The notes under the pieces are model-generated. The model saw nothing but the letters and a program-made list of their open reading frames with translations, did no database searches and was not told the origin of the DNA. Both the position numbers and the translations under genes were made by a program. From contig CAZEVY010000003.1 of assembly GCA_964515555.1 (NCBI GenBank), forward strand, positions 62,001 through 126,000: a DNA stretch of 64,000 nt, written 5' to 3'. Of this stretch, positions 52,547 through 62,641 are shown one piece after another (position 1 is the first letter of the stretch; each line of letters starts with the position of its first letter). This DNA is from CAZEVY01 sp964515555 (lineage in GTDB: Bacteria; Acidobacteriota; Terriglobia; Bryobacterales; Bryobacteraceae).

Positions 52547-53395
52547 CTAATACCGGACCCGCCTGAGGTACTCCAACGTCCGAGGAATCTGCGCGACCGC
52601 CTCCGGATGTTCCTCCTCGACGAAGTAGTGCCGCACCCCGTGCCGCTCGGCCGCCCGCAGCACCGGCGGCCAGTCGATCTCTCCCTCGCCCAGCGGCACG
52701 CTGGCCTCTTCGCGGACGTTGCCCGGCTCGCCGGTCCGCGGCTCGCCCTTGCGCATGTCCTTCAAGTGCATGAGCGGGAATCGGCCCGGGTACCTGTCGA
52801 GCAGCTTCACCGGATCCTGGTTTCCGAACACGATCCAGAACACGTCCATCTCGAAGGCGGCGTGCTTCGAGTCGATGCGCCTGGCCATCGTGTCGAACAG
52901 CGTCCCGTCTGGTCCCGGCCCGAACTCGAAGCCGTGCGGGTGATAGCAATACCGCAGCCCCGCCCGCGCCAGCGTCTCACCCCAGCGATTGAAATTCTCC
53001 GTCGCCCGTTCGACCACTTCCATCGTGAACGGCCGCCGGTTCGGGATGTTGGTCGTCACCACGTAGCGCGCCCCCAGAGCGTGTGCCTTCTCGGCGGCCT
53101 CATCGACCGACTTCGCCAGCGCCGGCCACTCCGCGATCGTCGAGACGACTTTCAGTCCGTGGCCGTCGAGCCGCTTCCGGAACTCAGCCGCCGTGAGGCC
53201 GAAGGTCGCGCCACCTTCGAGATCCTCGAATCCCCAGCGGCGGATGGTCGCCAGCGTGGCGTCGAGGTCCTTGGCGGCTTCACGCCGGACGCTGTACATC
53301 TGGAGTCCCAGTCGCCCCGCGAAGCCGCGCCGCTGCGCCGCGAGCGGCAAGGCGCCGGCGGCGCCGGAGAGGAATGCACGCCGGGTCCACATCAT
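52547..53395 (-). CDS. Tat-exported sugar phosphate isomerase/epimerase-like protein
   Basis: A 282-residue xylose-isomerase-like TIM barrel with a Tat-type leader (TRRAFLSGAAGALPLAA). The barrel opens with RLGLQMYSVRREAAKD and has metal-site residues in YCYHPHGFEFG, FEMDVFWIVFGNQD, LMHLKDMRKGE and VEEEHPE. It is a paralogue of the gene at 1365. It is divergent from the VapB-like antitoxin, whose control region overlaps its start codon. The substrate is unknown. Confidence 0.83.
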   Translation of the reverse strand: MMWTRRAFLSGAAGALPLAAQRRGFAGRLGLQMYSVRREAAKDLDATLATIRRWGFEDLEGGATFGLTAAEFRKRLDGHGLKVVSTIAEWPALAKSVDEAAEKAHALGARYVVTTNIPNRRPFTMEVVERATENFNRWGETLARAGLRYCYHPHGFEFGPGPDGTLFDTMARRIDSKHAAFEMDVFWIVFGNQDPVKLLDRYPGRFPLMHLKDMRKGEPRTGEPGNVREEASVPLGEGEIDWPPVLRAAERHGVRHYFVEEEHPEAVAQIPRTLEYLRRVRY

Positions 53396-53420
53396 GATGT
53401 CATCTCACGATAACATGATG
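53393..53420. promoter_or_regulatory. Paired CATGATG sites before the VapB-like gene
   Basis: CATGATG occurs at 53393-53399 (inside the 12-base palindrome ACATCATGATGT at 53389-53400) and again at 53414-53420, 21 bases apart, which is two helical turns. It ends 2 bases before the antitoxin ATG. This fits autoregulatory binding by a ribbon-helix-helix antitoxin. Confidence 0.4.
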
Positions 53421-53422
53421 GT

Positions 53423-53671
53423 ATGGAGCGCACTCAGATTCAGATCACTTCGCAACAACGGTCGGCGCTGCGGCGGCTTTCGACGGAGACGGGACGGTCG
53501 TTGGCGGAGTTGATTCGAGAAAGCCTGGACGAGTATCTTTCGGCGCGCGCGTCGTCCGGTCCGACCCGTCTTCGCGAGCGAGCCCTAAACGCAGCGGGAA
53601 GATACGCCTCGGGCGACTCGACCGGTAGCCGCGACCACGATCGTCATCTCGCCGAGTCCTTCCGGCGATGA
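53423..53671 (+). CDS. Ribbon-helix-helix antitoxin (VapB/CopG-like)
   Basis: An 82-residue protein. The N-terminal beta strand and two helices (RTQIQITSQQRSALRRLSTE, SLAELIRESLDEYLSA) form a CopG/Arc-type DNA-binding domain; the C-terminal 35 residues would wrap the toxin. It overlaps the PIN toxin start by 4 bases (ATGA). Paired sites just upstream suggest self-repression. Confidence 0.85.
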   Translation: MERTQIQITSQQRSALRRLSTETGRSLAELIRESLDEYLSARASSGPTRLRERALNAAGRYASGDSTGSRDHDRHLAESFRR

Positions 53672-54066
53672 CCGTGTTTGTCGACACCTCGGCGCTCTAC
53701 GCGGTCCTCGATCGCAGTGACGCGAACCACCTCGCCGCCCGGCGCCTCTGGCAGCGCTTGTTGCCGGAAGGCTCGATCTTGGTCACGACCAACTATGTCG
53801 TACTGGAAACGAGCGCCCTAGTGCAAAGCCGGCTCGGGGTGGCCGCCTTGCGGACCCTCCACGAAGACGTTGTTCCGGCCCTGGCGGTGGAGTTTATCGA
53901 CGAGCGTCGGCACAAGGAGGGCGTCTCCGCGGTTCTGTCGTCCGCGCGGCGGAAATTGAGCCTGGTCGACTGCGTAAGCTTCGCCGTGATGCGCGAGGCC
54001 GGCCTGCGCGAGGTTTTCTGCTTCGACCGGCACTTCGCCGAGCAGGGTTTCGCGTGTCGTCCCTGA
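53668..54066 (+). CDS. VapC-family PIN-domain toxin
   Basis: A 132-residue PIN ribonuclease. The acidic active site is D6 (FVDTSALYAVLD), E47 (VVLETSAL), D101 (SLVDCVSF) and D120 (CFDRHF), all present, so the toxin looks functional. VapC toxins cleave tRNA or rRNA. It is coupled to the antitoxin gene by an ATGA overlap. Confidence 0.9.
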   Translation: MTVFVDTSALYAVLDRSDANHLAARRLWQRLLPEGSILVTTNYVVLETSALVQSRLGVAALRTLHEDVVPALAVEFIDERRHKEGVSAVLSSARRKLSLVDCVSFAVMREAGLREVFCFDRHFAEQGFACRP

Positions 54067-54103
54067 TTCCGCCCGCGAAATCGCTGTTACGATATTAGTC
54101 GTC

Positions 54104-56122
54104 ATGCGACCCATCGCACTTCTCGCCTTCGTGCCCATCCTCCTTGCCGCCCCCTCGCGCCTCGCCCCCGCCGACGTCTTCCAGCTGGAGCTGGCCGCCG
54201 ACCCCCAGATCTCCCCCGACGGCCGGCGCGTCGTCTACGTCCGCCAGTTCGCCGACGTCATGACCGACCGCAACTACTCCAACCTATGGATCGTGGACTT
54301 CGACGGCTCCAATCACCGCCCGCTCACTACCGGCAATTTCTCCGACACCTCGCCGCGCTGGTCGCCCGACGGCGCGCGACTGGCGTACCTCTCCGATCGC
54401 GACGGCTCCTCGCAAGTCCACGTCCGCTGGATGGACACCGGCCAATCCGCCCGCGTCACCAATATGCAGCAGGCGCCCTCCGGCATCGCCTGGTCGCCCG
54501 ACGGAAAGTGGATCTCGCTGGTCGCCCTCGTTCCAAGGGCCGCGCCCAAGATCGCCGACGTGATGGCCGCGCCGCCCGGCGCCCGCTGGGCCGATCCGCC
54601 CGTCATCATCAACGCCCCGATCTACCGCTTCGACCAGGCCGGATACCTCAAAGACGGATTCCATCATCTGTTCGTCGTCCCCTCCGAGGGCGGCACGCCG
54701 CGACAGATCTCCAGCGGCGACTTCCAGCACGGCGGCCCCGGCCTCCGCGGCGGAGGCGACGCGGTGTGGTCGCCCGACGGCAAGTCGCTTCTCGTCTCCG
54801 TCAACCGCCGACCCCCGCGCGATTTGGAGCCGCTCGACACCGAAATCTACGAGTACGCCGTCGCCGACGGCGCCATGAAGCAGCTCACGCGCCGCCATGG
54901 GCCGGACTCCGCGCCCGTCGTCAGCCCGGACGGCAAGCTCATCGCCTACCTTGGATTCGACGATCGCTACCAGGGCTACCAGGTCACCCGCCTCCACGTG
55001 ATGAATCGCGACGGCTCCGGAGCGCGCGTCGTCTCCAAGCTCGATCGCGATATCGCCGCCCCGCGCTGGAGCGCCGACAGCCGCGGCCTCTTCGCGATGT
55101 ACGACGAGCAGGGCAACACCAGGCTCGCCATGCACTCGCTCGACGGCACGGTGCGTAACCTCACCGGCGACATCGGCGGCCGCTCGGCCGGCGGCGGCGG
55201 GAGCTACTCGGTCGCCCGAACCGGTGCCTTCGCCATTAGCTATTCGCGGCCGACGCTGCCCTCCGACGTCGGCGTCGGCACGCTCGACAACCCCAAGGTG
55301 CGAGTCATAACCGGCGTCAACGACGATCTGCTGGCCGCGCGCCGACTGGGCGAGGTCGAGGAGATCTGGTACGAGTCTTCTCTCGACAAGCGCAAGATTC
55401 ACGGCTGGATCATCAAGCCGCCGGACTTCGACAGCTCGAAGAAGTACCCCCTGGTGCTCGAAATCCACGGTGGCCCCTTCGCCAACTACGGCGACCGCTT
55501 CGACATGGAGAAGCAGGTCTGGGCCGCGAAGGATTACGTCGTGCTGTACACGAATCCGCGCGGTTCGACCAGCTATGGACAGGAGTTCGGCAACCTCATC
55601 CACCACAAGTATCCCGGCGACGATTTCTACGACCTCAACTCGGGCGTTGACGCCGTCCTCGCCAGGGGTTACATCGATCCCCAGCGCCTCTACGTCACCG
55701 GCGGCTCCGGCGGCGGAGTCCTCACCTGCTGGATCATCGGGCGCACGCCGCGCTTTCGCGCTGCCGCGACGATTTATCCGGTGATCAACTGGTACAGCTT
55801 CGTGCTGACCGCCGACATTTCCGCCTTTGTCGCGCGATACTGGTTTCCGGGAATGCCCTGGGACCACGTCGACCACTACGAGAAGCGCTCGCTGCTCAGC
55901 GTCGTTAAGAACGTCAAGACGCCGACGCTCGTCATGACCGGCGAGGAGGATTATCGCACGCCGATCTCGGAATCCGAGCAGTATTACCAGGCGCTTCAGT
56001 TGCTCGGCGTCGACACGGCGCTCGTGCGCGTGCCCGGTGAGCCGCACGGCATTCGCCGCCGCCCCAGCCACTGGATGGCGAAAATGGCGCACGTGACCGC
56101 CTGGTTCGAAAAGTACAAGTGA
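54104..56122 (+). CDS. Secreted S9-family prolyl/acylaminoacyl peptidase
   Basis: A 672-residue protein with a signal peptide (IALLAFVPILLAAPSRLAP). TolB/WD40-like propeller blades come first (ISPDGRRVVYVRQF, WSPDGARLAYLSDRDGSSQV), then an alpha/beta hydrolase domain. The catalytic triad is S535 in GGSGGG, D616 in EEDYRTP and H648 in GEPHGI. It cleaves short peptides from the N-terminus, as in dipeptidyl or acylaminoacyl peptidases. GATATT lies 7 bases before the ATG without a ribosome site. It starts an operon with a GATase-like hydrolase and a transporter. Confidence 0.92.
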   Translation: MRPIALLAFVPILLAAPSRLAPADVFQLELAADPQISPDGRRVVYVRQFADVMTDRNYSNLWIVDFDGSNHRPLTTGNFSDTSPRWSPDGARLAYLSDRDGSSQVHVRWMDTGQSARVTNMQQAPSGIAWSPDGKWISLVALVPRAAPKIADVMAAPPGARWADPPVIINAPIYRFDQAGYLKDGFHHLFVVPSEGGTPRQISSGDFQHGGPGLRGGGDAVWSPDGKSLLVSVNRRPPRDLEPLDTEIYEYAVADGAMKQLTRRHGPDSAPVVSPDGKLIAYLGFDDRYQGYQVTRLHVMNRDGSGARVVSKLDRDIAAPRWSADSRGLFAMYDEQGNTRLAMHSLDGTVRNLTGDIGGRSAGGGGSYSVARTGAFAISYSRPTLPSDVGVGTLDNPKVRVITGVNDDLLAARRLGEVEEIWYESSLDKRKIHGWIIKPPDFDSSKKYPLVLEIHGGPFANYGDRFDMEKQVWAAKDYVVLYTNPRGSTSYGQEFGNLIHHKYPGDDFYDLNSGVDAVLARGYIDPQRLYVTGGSGGGVLTCWIIGRTPRFRAAATIYPVINWYSFVLTADISAFVARYWFPGMPWDHVDHYEKRSLLSVVKNVKTPTLVMTGEEDYRTPISESEQYYQALQLLGVDTALVRVPGEPHGIRRRPSHWMAKMAHVTAWFEKYK

Positions 56123-56796
56123 TGAAGCGAGTCGCCGTCACCTACCGCAACCCGCGTAAGGCGATTCCTTACGAGGCCGCCCTTCGCGCCGTCGGCCTGG
56201 AGCCTGTGGCGGTGACTCCCGAATCGCCCCGCGGACTTGACGGACTGGACGGCCTCGTTGTAACCGGCGGCACGGACCTCGACCCCGCGCTCTATGGCCA
56301 GCCGCGCCATCCCGAGGCCGAGGAACCCGACCGCGAGCGCGACGAACTGGAAGCCCGCCTCATGCGCGAAGCGCTCGATCGCGATCTGCCTTTCCTCGGC
56401 ATCTGCCGCGGCTGTCAGCTTCTCAACGTGATCCATGGAGGCACGCTCCATCAACACCTGACCGGCGTCGCCATGCACCGCGTCAATCCTCCCGAGCCGC
56501 AGCAGTACATTCCGGTGCACGAAATCTCCGTCGAGCCCGATTCGCAGCTCGGCGCCGCCATCGGCGCGGCCGCGCACGCGGTCAACTCGCGCCATCACCA
56601 GGCTGCCGACCGGCTCGGCCGCGGCCTGCGCGTCTCGGCGCGCGCCCCCGACGGCGTCGTCGAAGGCCTGGAGGTTCCCGGCAAGCGCTTCGCCGTCGCC
56701 GTGCAATGGCATCCCGAGGATAGCGTCGCCGCCGCCGAGGACGAGCTCAATCGCCGGCTGTTCGAAGCGTTCGCCAGCGCGGTGAACGCGCGTTGA
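56122..56796 (+). CDS. Gamma-glutamyl hydrolase of class I GATase fold (PuuD-like)
   Basis: A 224-residue protein. VVTGGTDLDPALYG and the nucleophile elbow LGICRGCQLLNVIHGG (Cys nucleophile) followed by NSRHHQAAD and WHPED mark the peptidase C26/PuuD family, which hydrolyses gamma-glutamyl amides such as gamma-glutamyl-GABA. The ATG at 56122 shares a base with the S9 peptidase stop (TGATG). It is TTGA-coupled to the transporter gene. The three genes together suggest peptide or gamma-glutamyl compound use. Confidence 0.87.
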   Translation: MKRVAVTYRNPRKAIPYEAALRAVGLEPVAVTPESPRGLDGLDGLVVTGGTDLDPALYGQPRHPEAEEPDRERDELEARLMREALDRDLPFLGICRGCQLLNVIHGGTLHQHLTGVAMHRVNPPEPQQYIPVHEISVEPDSQLGAAIGAAAHAVNSRHHQAADRLGRGLRVSARAPDGVVEGLEVPGKRFAVAVQWHPEDSVAAAEDELNRRLFEAFASAVNAR

Positions 56797-58031
56797 GTGC
56801 GGCCGTCGTCTCGCTCGCCGCTCTCGTCGCGACCATCCTCATCAGTTGCTTCACGCCGCTCAACGCCGGCTTTGTCGCTCTCGCGCTTGCATTCCTCATC
56901 GGGCGTTACCTGGGCGGCCTTCCGATCCCCGCGATCGTCGCCGCGTTCCCCAGCGGACTGTTCCTGACGCTCGTCTCCGTCACACTCCTTTTCTCGCTCA
57001 GCTCCGTCAACGGCACGCTCGAACACGTCGCCCGCCGGTCGGTCCGCCTCGCGCGCGGCAACCGCGGCCTGATTCCGATCGTCTTCTTCTTCCTCGCCGT
57101 GACGCTGTCCGCCTCGGGCGCCGGCGGAATCGCCGCCGTCGCGCTGCTGGCCCCGATCGCCATGAGCGTCGCCGCCGAAACCGGCATCGGCGGGTTCCTG
57201 ATGGCGCTCATGCTCGCCAACGGCGGCAACGCCGGCACCTTCTCGCCGATCGCCATGACCGGCGTCATCGCCCGCGACCTCATGTCGCGCATTGGACTCG
57301 CCGGCTTCGAGTGGTCGAACTTCTTCAACACGCTCCTTGCCCAGAGCCTGGTGGCCTTCGCAGGCTATTTCCTCCTCGGCGGTTGGCGACTGTTCCGCGA
57401 CCGCTCCGCCGCGGCCGTCACTCTCCCGCCCGTCGAGCCGCTCGCCGGCGCACATAAAGCGACTCTCGCGATAATCGCCGCCGTGCTGCTCGCCGTCTTC
57501 GCCCTTCGCGCCGACCTTGCCATGGCCGCCTTCGCCGGCGCCGTCGCCATCGCCGCGCTGCGCCTGGCCGATGAGGACCGTGCCGTCCGCGCCATGCCCT
57601 GGAACGTCATCCTCATGGTCTCCGGATTCACCGTGCTCATCGGCGTGCTGGAAAAGACGGGAGGCATGGACCTGTTCACCGGCCTGCTGGCGCGCCTTTC
57701 CGGACCGACCTACATCGTCGGCGCGATGGCGATGGTGGCCGGAATCGTCTCGGTCTACAGCAGTTCTTCGGGCGTCGTGCTGCCCGCGTTTCTATCGGCG
57801 ATCCCAGGAATCGTCTCGCGGCTGGGCGGCGGCGATCCGCTCGCCATCGCCTACGCCATTAACGTCGGCGCGCACCTGGTCGACGTGTCGCCGCTCTCGA
57901 CCAACGGTGCTCTCTGCCTCGCTTGCGCGCCGCCCGGTGAGGATCGCCGGCTGCTGTTCCGTCGCATGATCGCCTGGGGCTGGTCGATGACCGTCGTCGG
58001 CGCTATCGTCTGTCAACTGCTCTTCGGCTGA
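56793..58031 (+). CDS. Membrane transporter of the MatC/ArsB-NhaD superfamily
   Basis: A 412-residue polytopic protein with about eleven transmembrane helices. The N-terminal half (CFTPLNAGFVALALAFLIGR, LFSLSSVNGTLEHVARRSV) is like the dicarboxylate carrier MatC, and two re-entrant motifs are visible (NGGNAGTFSPIAMTGV and NVGAHLVDVSPLSTNGAL). It probably carries a carboxylate by ion symport. The start is a TTG overlapping the upstream stop. It overlaps the convergent DUF3052 gene by 19 bases. Confidence 0.8.
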   Translation: MSAAVVSLAALVATILISCFTPLNAGFVALALAFLIGRYLGGLPIPAIVAAFPSGLFLTLVSVTLLFSLSSVNGTLEHVARRSVRLARGNRGLIPIVFFFLAVTLSASGAGGIAAVALLAPIAMSVAAETGIGGFLMALMLANGGNAGTFSPIAMTGVIARDLMSRIGLAGFEWSNFFNTLLAQSLVAFAGYFLLGGWRLFRDRSAAAVTLPPVEPLAGAHKATLAIIAAVLLAVFALRADLAMAAFAGAVAIAALRLADEDRAVRAMPWNVILMVSGFTVLIGVLEKTGGMDLFTGLLARLSGPTYIVGAMAMVAGIVSVYSSSSGVVLPAFLSAIPGIVSRLGGGDPLAIAYAINVGAHLVDVSPLSTNGALCLACAPPGEDRRLLFRRMIAWGWSMTVVGAIVCQLLFG

Positions 58032-58828
58032 ACGCGGCGCTTGAACCACAACCCCGACCAGGTCGCGTCCACCGCGCACACCTTGCAGTCGACGATCCCG
58101 AGCGGCAGCGCCACCTCGCGCAGCGTGTTCTCCGTGATGTCGCTCTCGACTCCCGAAGTCTTCTTCGGCCAGATGAACCACGCGCCCAGCTTGTCCATCA
58201 GCGGCAGGATCCTCCCGATGCGGGCTTCTAGCTCGCTCCGCCGCGTCATGAACCACAGGATGAGGTGGGGAGCGCCTGCCAATCCTCGCCGCAGTTCGGC
58301 GCCTTCGGGCAGCGCGCCCAGCGTATCCTCGAAGCCCTCCGGCGCGTTCACCATCGCGACTGTCACGCCCTCCTTGATGCCGAGCTTCTTCGGCAGCGGC
58401 GTGCCCGAGTATCCCGCGAGTGCGGACGACGCCTTCACCGGATTCGCCGGCGGATTCGCGATCGCCCTCTTCAACGCCGGGCCGATCTTCGCCCACGTCG
58501 TGTACACCGCGTCGGGAAGCTGCTCCCGAATGCGAGCTACCTTCTCTGGCGCCCCGTCGACGAAGACCAGCGGAACCGCGCGCGTCGACTTGGCCGTTCG
58601 CAGCGACATCGCTACATCGCGCCCGTGCGAAGGCAGGCGTCCCAGGTCGATCACGAATGCCTGGGGCTGCTGCTGGATCATTCCCCGCAGTCCCGCGGGC
58701 GTCATCTCCCCAGGCGCGGCCGTGTAGCCCGCTTCCTTCAGGCGCTTCGCCCTCTCCGTCCACTCGATCCGATTCCAATGAACCAGGACCACCCTCTTCG
58801 CTGTTTTTTCTGAGTTCATTGTGTTCAT
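58013..58828 (-). CDS. Receiver-like domain fused to DUF3052
   Basis: A 271-residue protein. Residues of about 10-115 have a response-regulator-like pattern (KRVVLVHWN, AFVIDLGRLPSHGRDVAMSL, VPLVFVDG) but the phospho-acceptor region reads IDLGRLP. Residues of about 135-265 are a DUF3052 domain: LAGYSGTPLPKKLGIKEG, IWPKKTSGVESDITE and VDCKVCAVDATWSGLWFKRR. DUF3052 is common alone, so the fused receiver suggests a regulatory input. It is divergent from the MATE gene; no ribosome site is seen close to the first ATG. Confidence 0.75.
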   Translation of the reverse strand: MNTMNSEKTAKRVVLVHWNRIEWTERAKRLKEAGYTAAPGEMTPAGLRGMIQQQPQAFVIDLGRLPSHGRDVAMSLRTAKSTRAVPLVFVDGAPEKVARIREQLPDAVYTTWAKIGPALKRAIANPPANPVKASSALAGYSGTPLPKKLGIKEGVTVAMVNAPEGFEDTLGALPEGAELRRGLAGAPHLILWFMTRRSELEARIGRILPLMDKLGAWFIWPKKTSGVESDITENTLREVALPLGIVDCKVCAVDATWSGLWFKRRVQPKSS

Positions 58829-58970
58829 CTGCGGCTAAGAAAAAAGTTTTCGCCCCCATTTCGCCCGCACCTGTGTTATTCTAATAAAACTGTGAAACTT
58901 CTCTGACCTCCTGACGCGCTTCGCCGCCCCCCTCCTTTGGGCGGTTTCTTTTCCGGGAGGAGTCCACTGA
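58829..58970 (+). promoter_or_regulatory. Structured leader of the MATE exporter gene
   Basis: Between the divergent genes lies an AT-richer stretch (TTATTCTAATAAAAC near 58873) that may hold the promoter, then a leader. CCGCCC (58924-58929) and GGGCGG (58939-58944) form a hairpin followed by a T-rich run (58945-58952), like a terminator, just before the strong GGGAGGAG ribosome site at 58955. Two CCTCC blocks in the leader could pair with the ribosome site. A riboswitch or attenuator is possible; I recognise no known class. Confidence 0.45.
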
Positions 58971-60389
58971 ATGCAGCCCACGAGTGCTGTCCCTGTCGCT
59001 GAGTCTCGATCCGTCTGGCAGGACGTTCGCGAAGCGGTCTCCGGCTCGCAGCGCGACTACACCGAAGGCTCGCTCGGCCGCGCCATCCTCGTCCTCTCCA
59101 TCCCGATGATCCTTGAGATGTCGATGGAGTCGCTGTTTGGGCTCGTCGACGTCTTCTTTGTGAGCTGGATCGGATCCGCCGCCGTCGCCACCGTCGGACT
59201 CACCGAGTCGCTGTTGACGATCATCTTCGGCGCCGCGCTCGGACTGAGCATGGCGGCCACGGCGATGGTCGCGCGCCGCGTCGGCGAGAAGGACCGGGAG
59301 GCCGCCTCGGTCGCCACCGTCCAGGCCATCGTACTCGGACTGATTCTCTCCGTCGCCGCGGGCCTGGTGGGCGCTTTCGGCGCGAAGCCCCTGCTCCGGC
59401 TCATGGGCGCGACCCCCGAGATGATCGCGACCAGCTCCGGCTACACCGCCGTCATCCTCGGCGGATCGGGAACCGTCGTCATGCTGTTCATCGTCAACGG
59501 CGTGTTCCGGGGCGCCGGAGCGCCGGTCGTCGCCATGCGCGCGCTGTGGCTCGGAAACATCATCAACATCGTCCTCGACCCGTGCCTCATCATGGGCTAC
59601 GGTCCGTTCCCGAAACTGGGAATCACCGGCGCGGCCATCGCCACCACCATAGGACGCGGCGTCGCCTGCGTCTATCTGTTCTGGGTTTTGTTCGGAGGGC
59701 GCTCGCGGCTCTCCGTACGCCGCGACCAGCTTCGCATCGACCGGCATGTCATCTCGGAAATGATTCGCGTGGCGCTGCCCGGCATGGCGCAGTGGTTCGT
59801 CGCCACCGCCAGCTACGTCGGCCTCACGCGCATTCTCTCGACCTTCGGCGAAGTCGTGCTCACCGGCTACACGGTCGCGCTGCGCGTGATCGTCGTCGCC
59901 ATCCTGCCGGCCTGGGGGATGAGCAACGCGGCTTCGACGCTGGTCGGTCAGAATCTCGGGGCGGGGAAGCCGGATCGCGCCGAGCGTTCGGTGTGGGTCA
60001 CCGGACTCGCCAACATGATCTTTCTCGGACTGATCTCGGCGTGGTTCATCTTCTGGCCCGAGCCGGTGATCCGCGCCTTCAACTCCGATCCGCGCGTGCT
60101 CCCCATCGGCGCCGAGTGCCTGCGCGTGGTCAGCTACGGCTACATCTTCTACGCCTTCGGCATGGTGATGGTGCAGGCCTTCAACGGCGCCGGCGACACC
60201 AGGACGCCGACTGTCATCAACCTGTTCTGCTATTGGCTGTTCCAGATTCCGCTCGCCTGGTGGCTGGCGATGAAGGCGGGTTACGGCGCCACCGGCGTAT
60301 TTCTGGCGATCGCCATCGCCGAGTCGATGCTTGCGGTGGTCGCCATGCTTATCTTTCGCCGGGGCGCCTGGAAGCTCCAGAAGATCTGA
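58971..60389 (+). CDS. MATE-family multidrug/metabolite exporter
   Basis: A 472-residue protein with twelve expected transmembrane helices. MATE features are LGRAILVLSIPMILEMSMES, GLVDVFFVSWIGSAAVATVG, and in the second half MAQWFVATASYVGLTRILS and VGQNLGAGKPDRAERS. MATE exporters use sodium or proton gradients to expel cationic drugs or metabolites. The ATG at 58971 is preceded by GGGAGGAG at 8 bases. The structured leader suggests ligand-dependent control. Confidence 0.92.
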   Translation: MQPTSAVPVAESRSVWQDVREAVSGSQRDYTEGSLGRAILVLSIPMILEMSMESLFGLVDVFFVSWIGSAAVATVGLTESLLTIIFGAALGLSMAATAMVARRVGEKDREAASVATVQAIVLGLILSVAAGLVGAFGAKPLLRLMGATPEMIATSSGYTAVILGGSGTVVMLFIVNGVFRGAGAPVVAMRALWLGNIINIVLDPCLIMGYGPFPKLGITGAAIATTIGRGVACVYLFWVLFGGRSRLSVRRDQLRIDRHVISEMIRVALPGMAQWFVATASYVGLTRILSTFGEVVLTGYTVALRVIVVAILPAWGMSNAASTLVGQNLGAGKPDRAERSVWVTGLANMIFLGLISAWFIFWPEPVIRAFNSDPRVLPIGAECLRVVSYGYIFYAFGMVMVQAFNGAGDTRTPTVINLFCYWLFQIPLAWWLAMKAGYGATGVFLAIAIAESMLAVVAMLIFRRGAWKLQKI

Positions 60390-60391
60390 AG

Positions 60392-60787
60392 TCAGGCGTT
60401 CGCCATTGTTTTCAACCACGAGCAGTTGAGCAACTGCTCGTCGGCCGTCACGAGTGTGAGGTCGTAGACGATCGCCGTGGCCGCCAGGAAAAGGTCGCCC
60501 AGGTCCTGCTGCGGCAAGTGCAGCCGCGCCGTCTCCTCGGCGACCTTGAAGTCGACGGGCGCCTCGCGCACCTGGGTTTGAGCAAACGCCGCGGCGAGCC
60601 ACTCCGGAAACCGCGGTTTCGCCCGCAGGCGTCCCCGGCTTGCCAGATTGTGCGCCTCCCAAACGGAAATCGGCGAAAGGTAAAGCTCACTCGTGGGTTT
60701 CGCCAACTCCCGCCGGACCTCGCTGGATATCTTCTCGGGTCGATCCAGTAACCAGACCCAAACATGCGTGTCCAGCAGGAACTTCAC
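60392..60787 (-). CDS. PIN-domain toxin (VapC-like)
   Basis: A 131-residue PIN ribonuclease with intact acidic residues D6 (LLDTHVWVW), E44 (SVWEAHNL), D98 (DLGDLFLAATA) and D116 (VTADEQLL). LLDTHVWVWLL with SPISVWE is typical of the PIN group paired with Phd-type antitoxins. It overlaps the antitoxin stop by 4 bases (ATGA). It is convergent with the MATE gene. Confidence 0.9.
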   Translation of the reverse strand: MKFLLDTHVWVWLLDRPEKISSEVRRELAKPTSELYLSPISVWEAHNLASRGRLRAKPRFPEWLAAAFAQTQVREAPVDFKVAEETARLHLPQQDLGDLFLAATAIVYDLTLVTADEQLLNCSWLKTMANA

Positions 60788-61023
60788 TGTCCCCCGTCCT
60801 TCCAGCCCTTAAAGGCGTAGATTGGACCGACGATGTCGCCGTGGATCTCCAGCGTTCCCCGCATGCAGCCAAACCACGACTTGCGCTTGGGCTCCTTCGT
60901 CGGCACGATGTCGGCCACCGGCTTCCCCCGGCGCGTCACGCGGATCGGCTTACGCGTGCGGTCGACCTCCTCCAGCACCGCCAGGCAGGTCGCCTTGAAC
61001 TTGGAAATCGCGATCTCCCTCAT
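60784..61023 (-). CDS. Phd/YefM-family antitoxin
   Basis: A 79-residue protein. ISKFKATCLAVLEEV and KPIRVTRRGKPVADIVP are the Phd/YefM DNA-binding fold, followed by a toxin-binding tail that ends GPIYAFKGWKDGGQ. GGGGG precedes the ATG. It is coupled to the PIN toxin. A 10-base palindrome lies 24 bases upstream. Confidence 0.88.
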   Translation of the reverse strand: MREIAISKFKATCLAVLEEVDRTRKPIRVTRRGKPVADIVPTKEPKRKSWFGCMRGTLEIHGDIVGPIYAFKGWKDGGQ

Positions 61024-61306
61024 GCCCCCACGGTATCACGGGCAATTGACCATGGTCCATTCCACGGCTCCCTACGATCCTGTCGTGAACGGAAGAGGCG
61101 GTCTTCGCGATGGCGCGAGTTAACTTTGGCGGCGCAACTTTCCCCGCGCCGCGAGGTTCCTAGGATTGGGCGCCGCGGGAGCAGCCCGCGCTGCGCCGGC
61201 GCATCACGACGATGGTCCCTGGGCAAGACTGTCGGGCCGGCCTTGCGGCGGGGTTGCTCCCGGTAGCAGTTTCGGCGCCCACTGGACGCTCAGGGTTCGG
61301 AGCGCC
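61024..61306. other. Non-coding gap with a small palindrome
   Basis: I see no convincing gene in these 283 bases. GACCATGGTC at 61048-61057 is a perfect 10-base palindrome close to the Phd start and may be its operator. The remaining GC-rich stretch holds short inverted repeats (for example around CGCCGCGGGAGCAGCCCGCG) with no T-run. Overlapping short frames look like shadows. Confidence 0.5.

Positions 61307-62641
<1,335 letters not shown>

Noticed and set aside
58881..60662. 593-codon open frame on the minus strand
   Set aside because: It is antisense to the MATE exporter; the translation is Asp/Gly/Arg-rich and disordered, with no start signal.
61024..61306. Short coding frames in the gap upstream of the Phd antitoxin
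   Set aside because: They lack ribosome sites, motifs and coding-like composition, and overlap on both strands.
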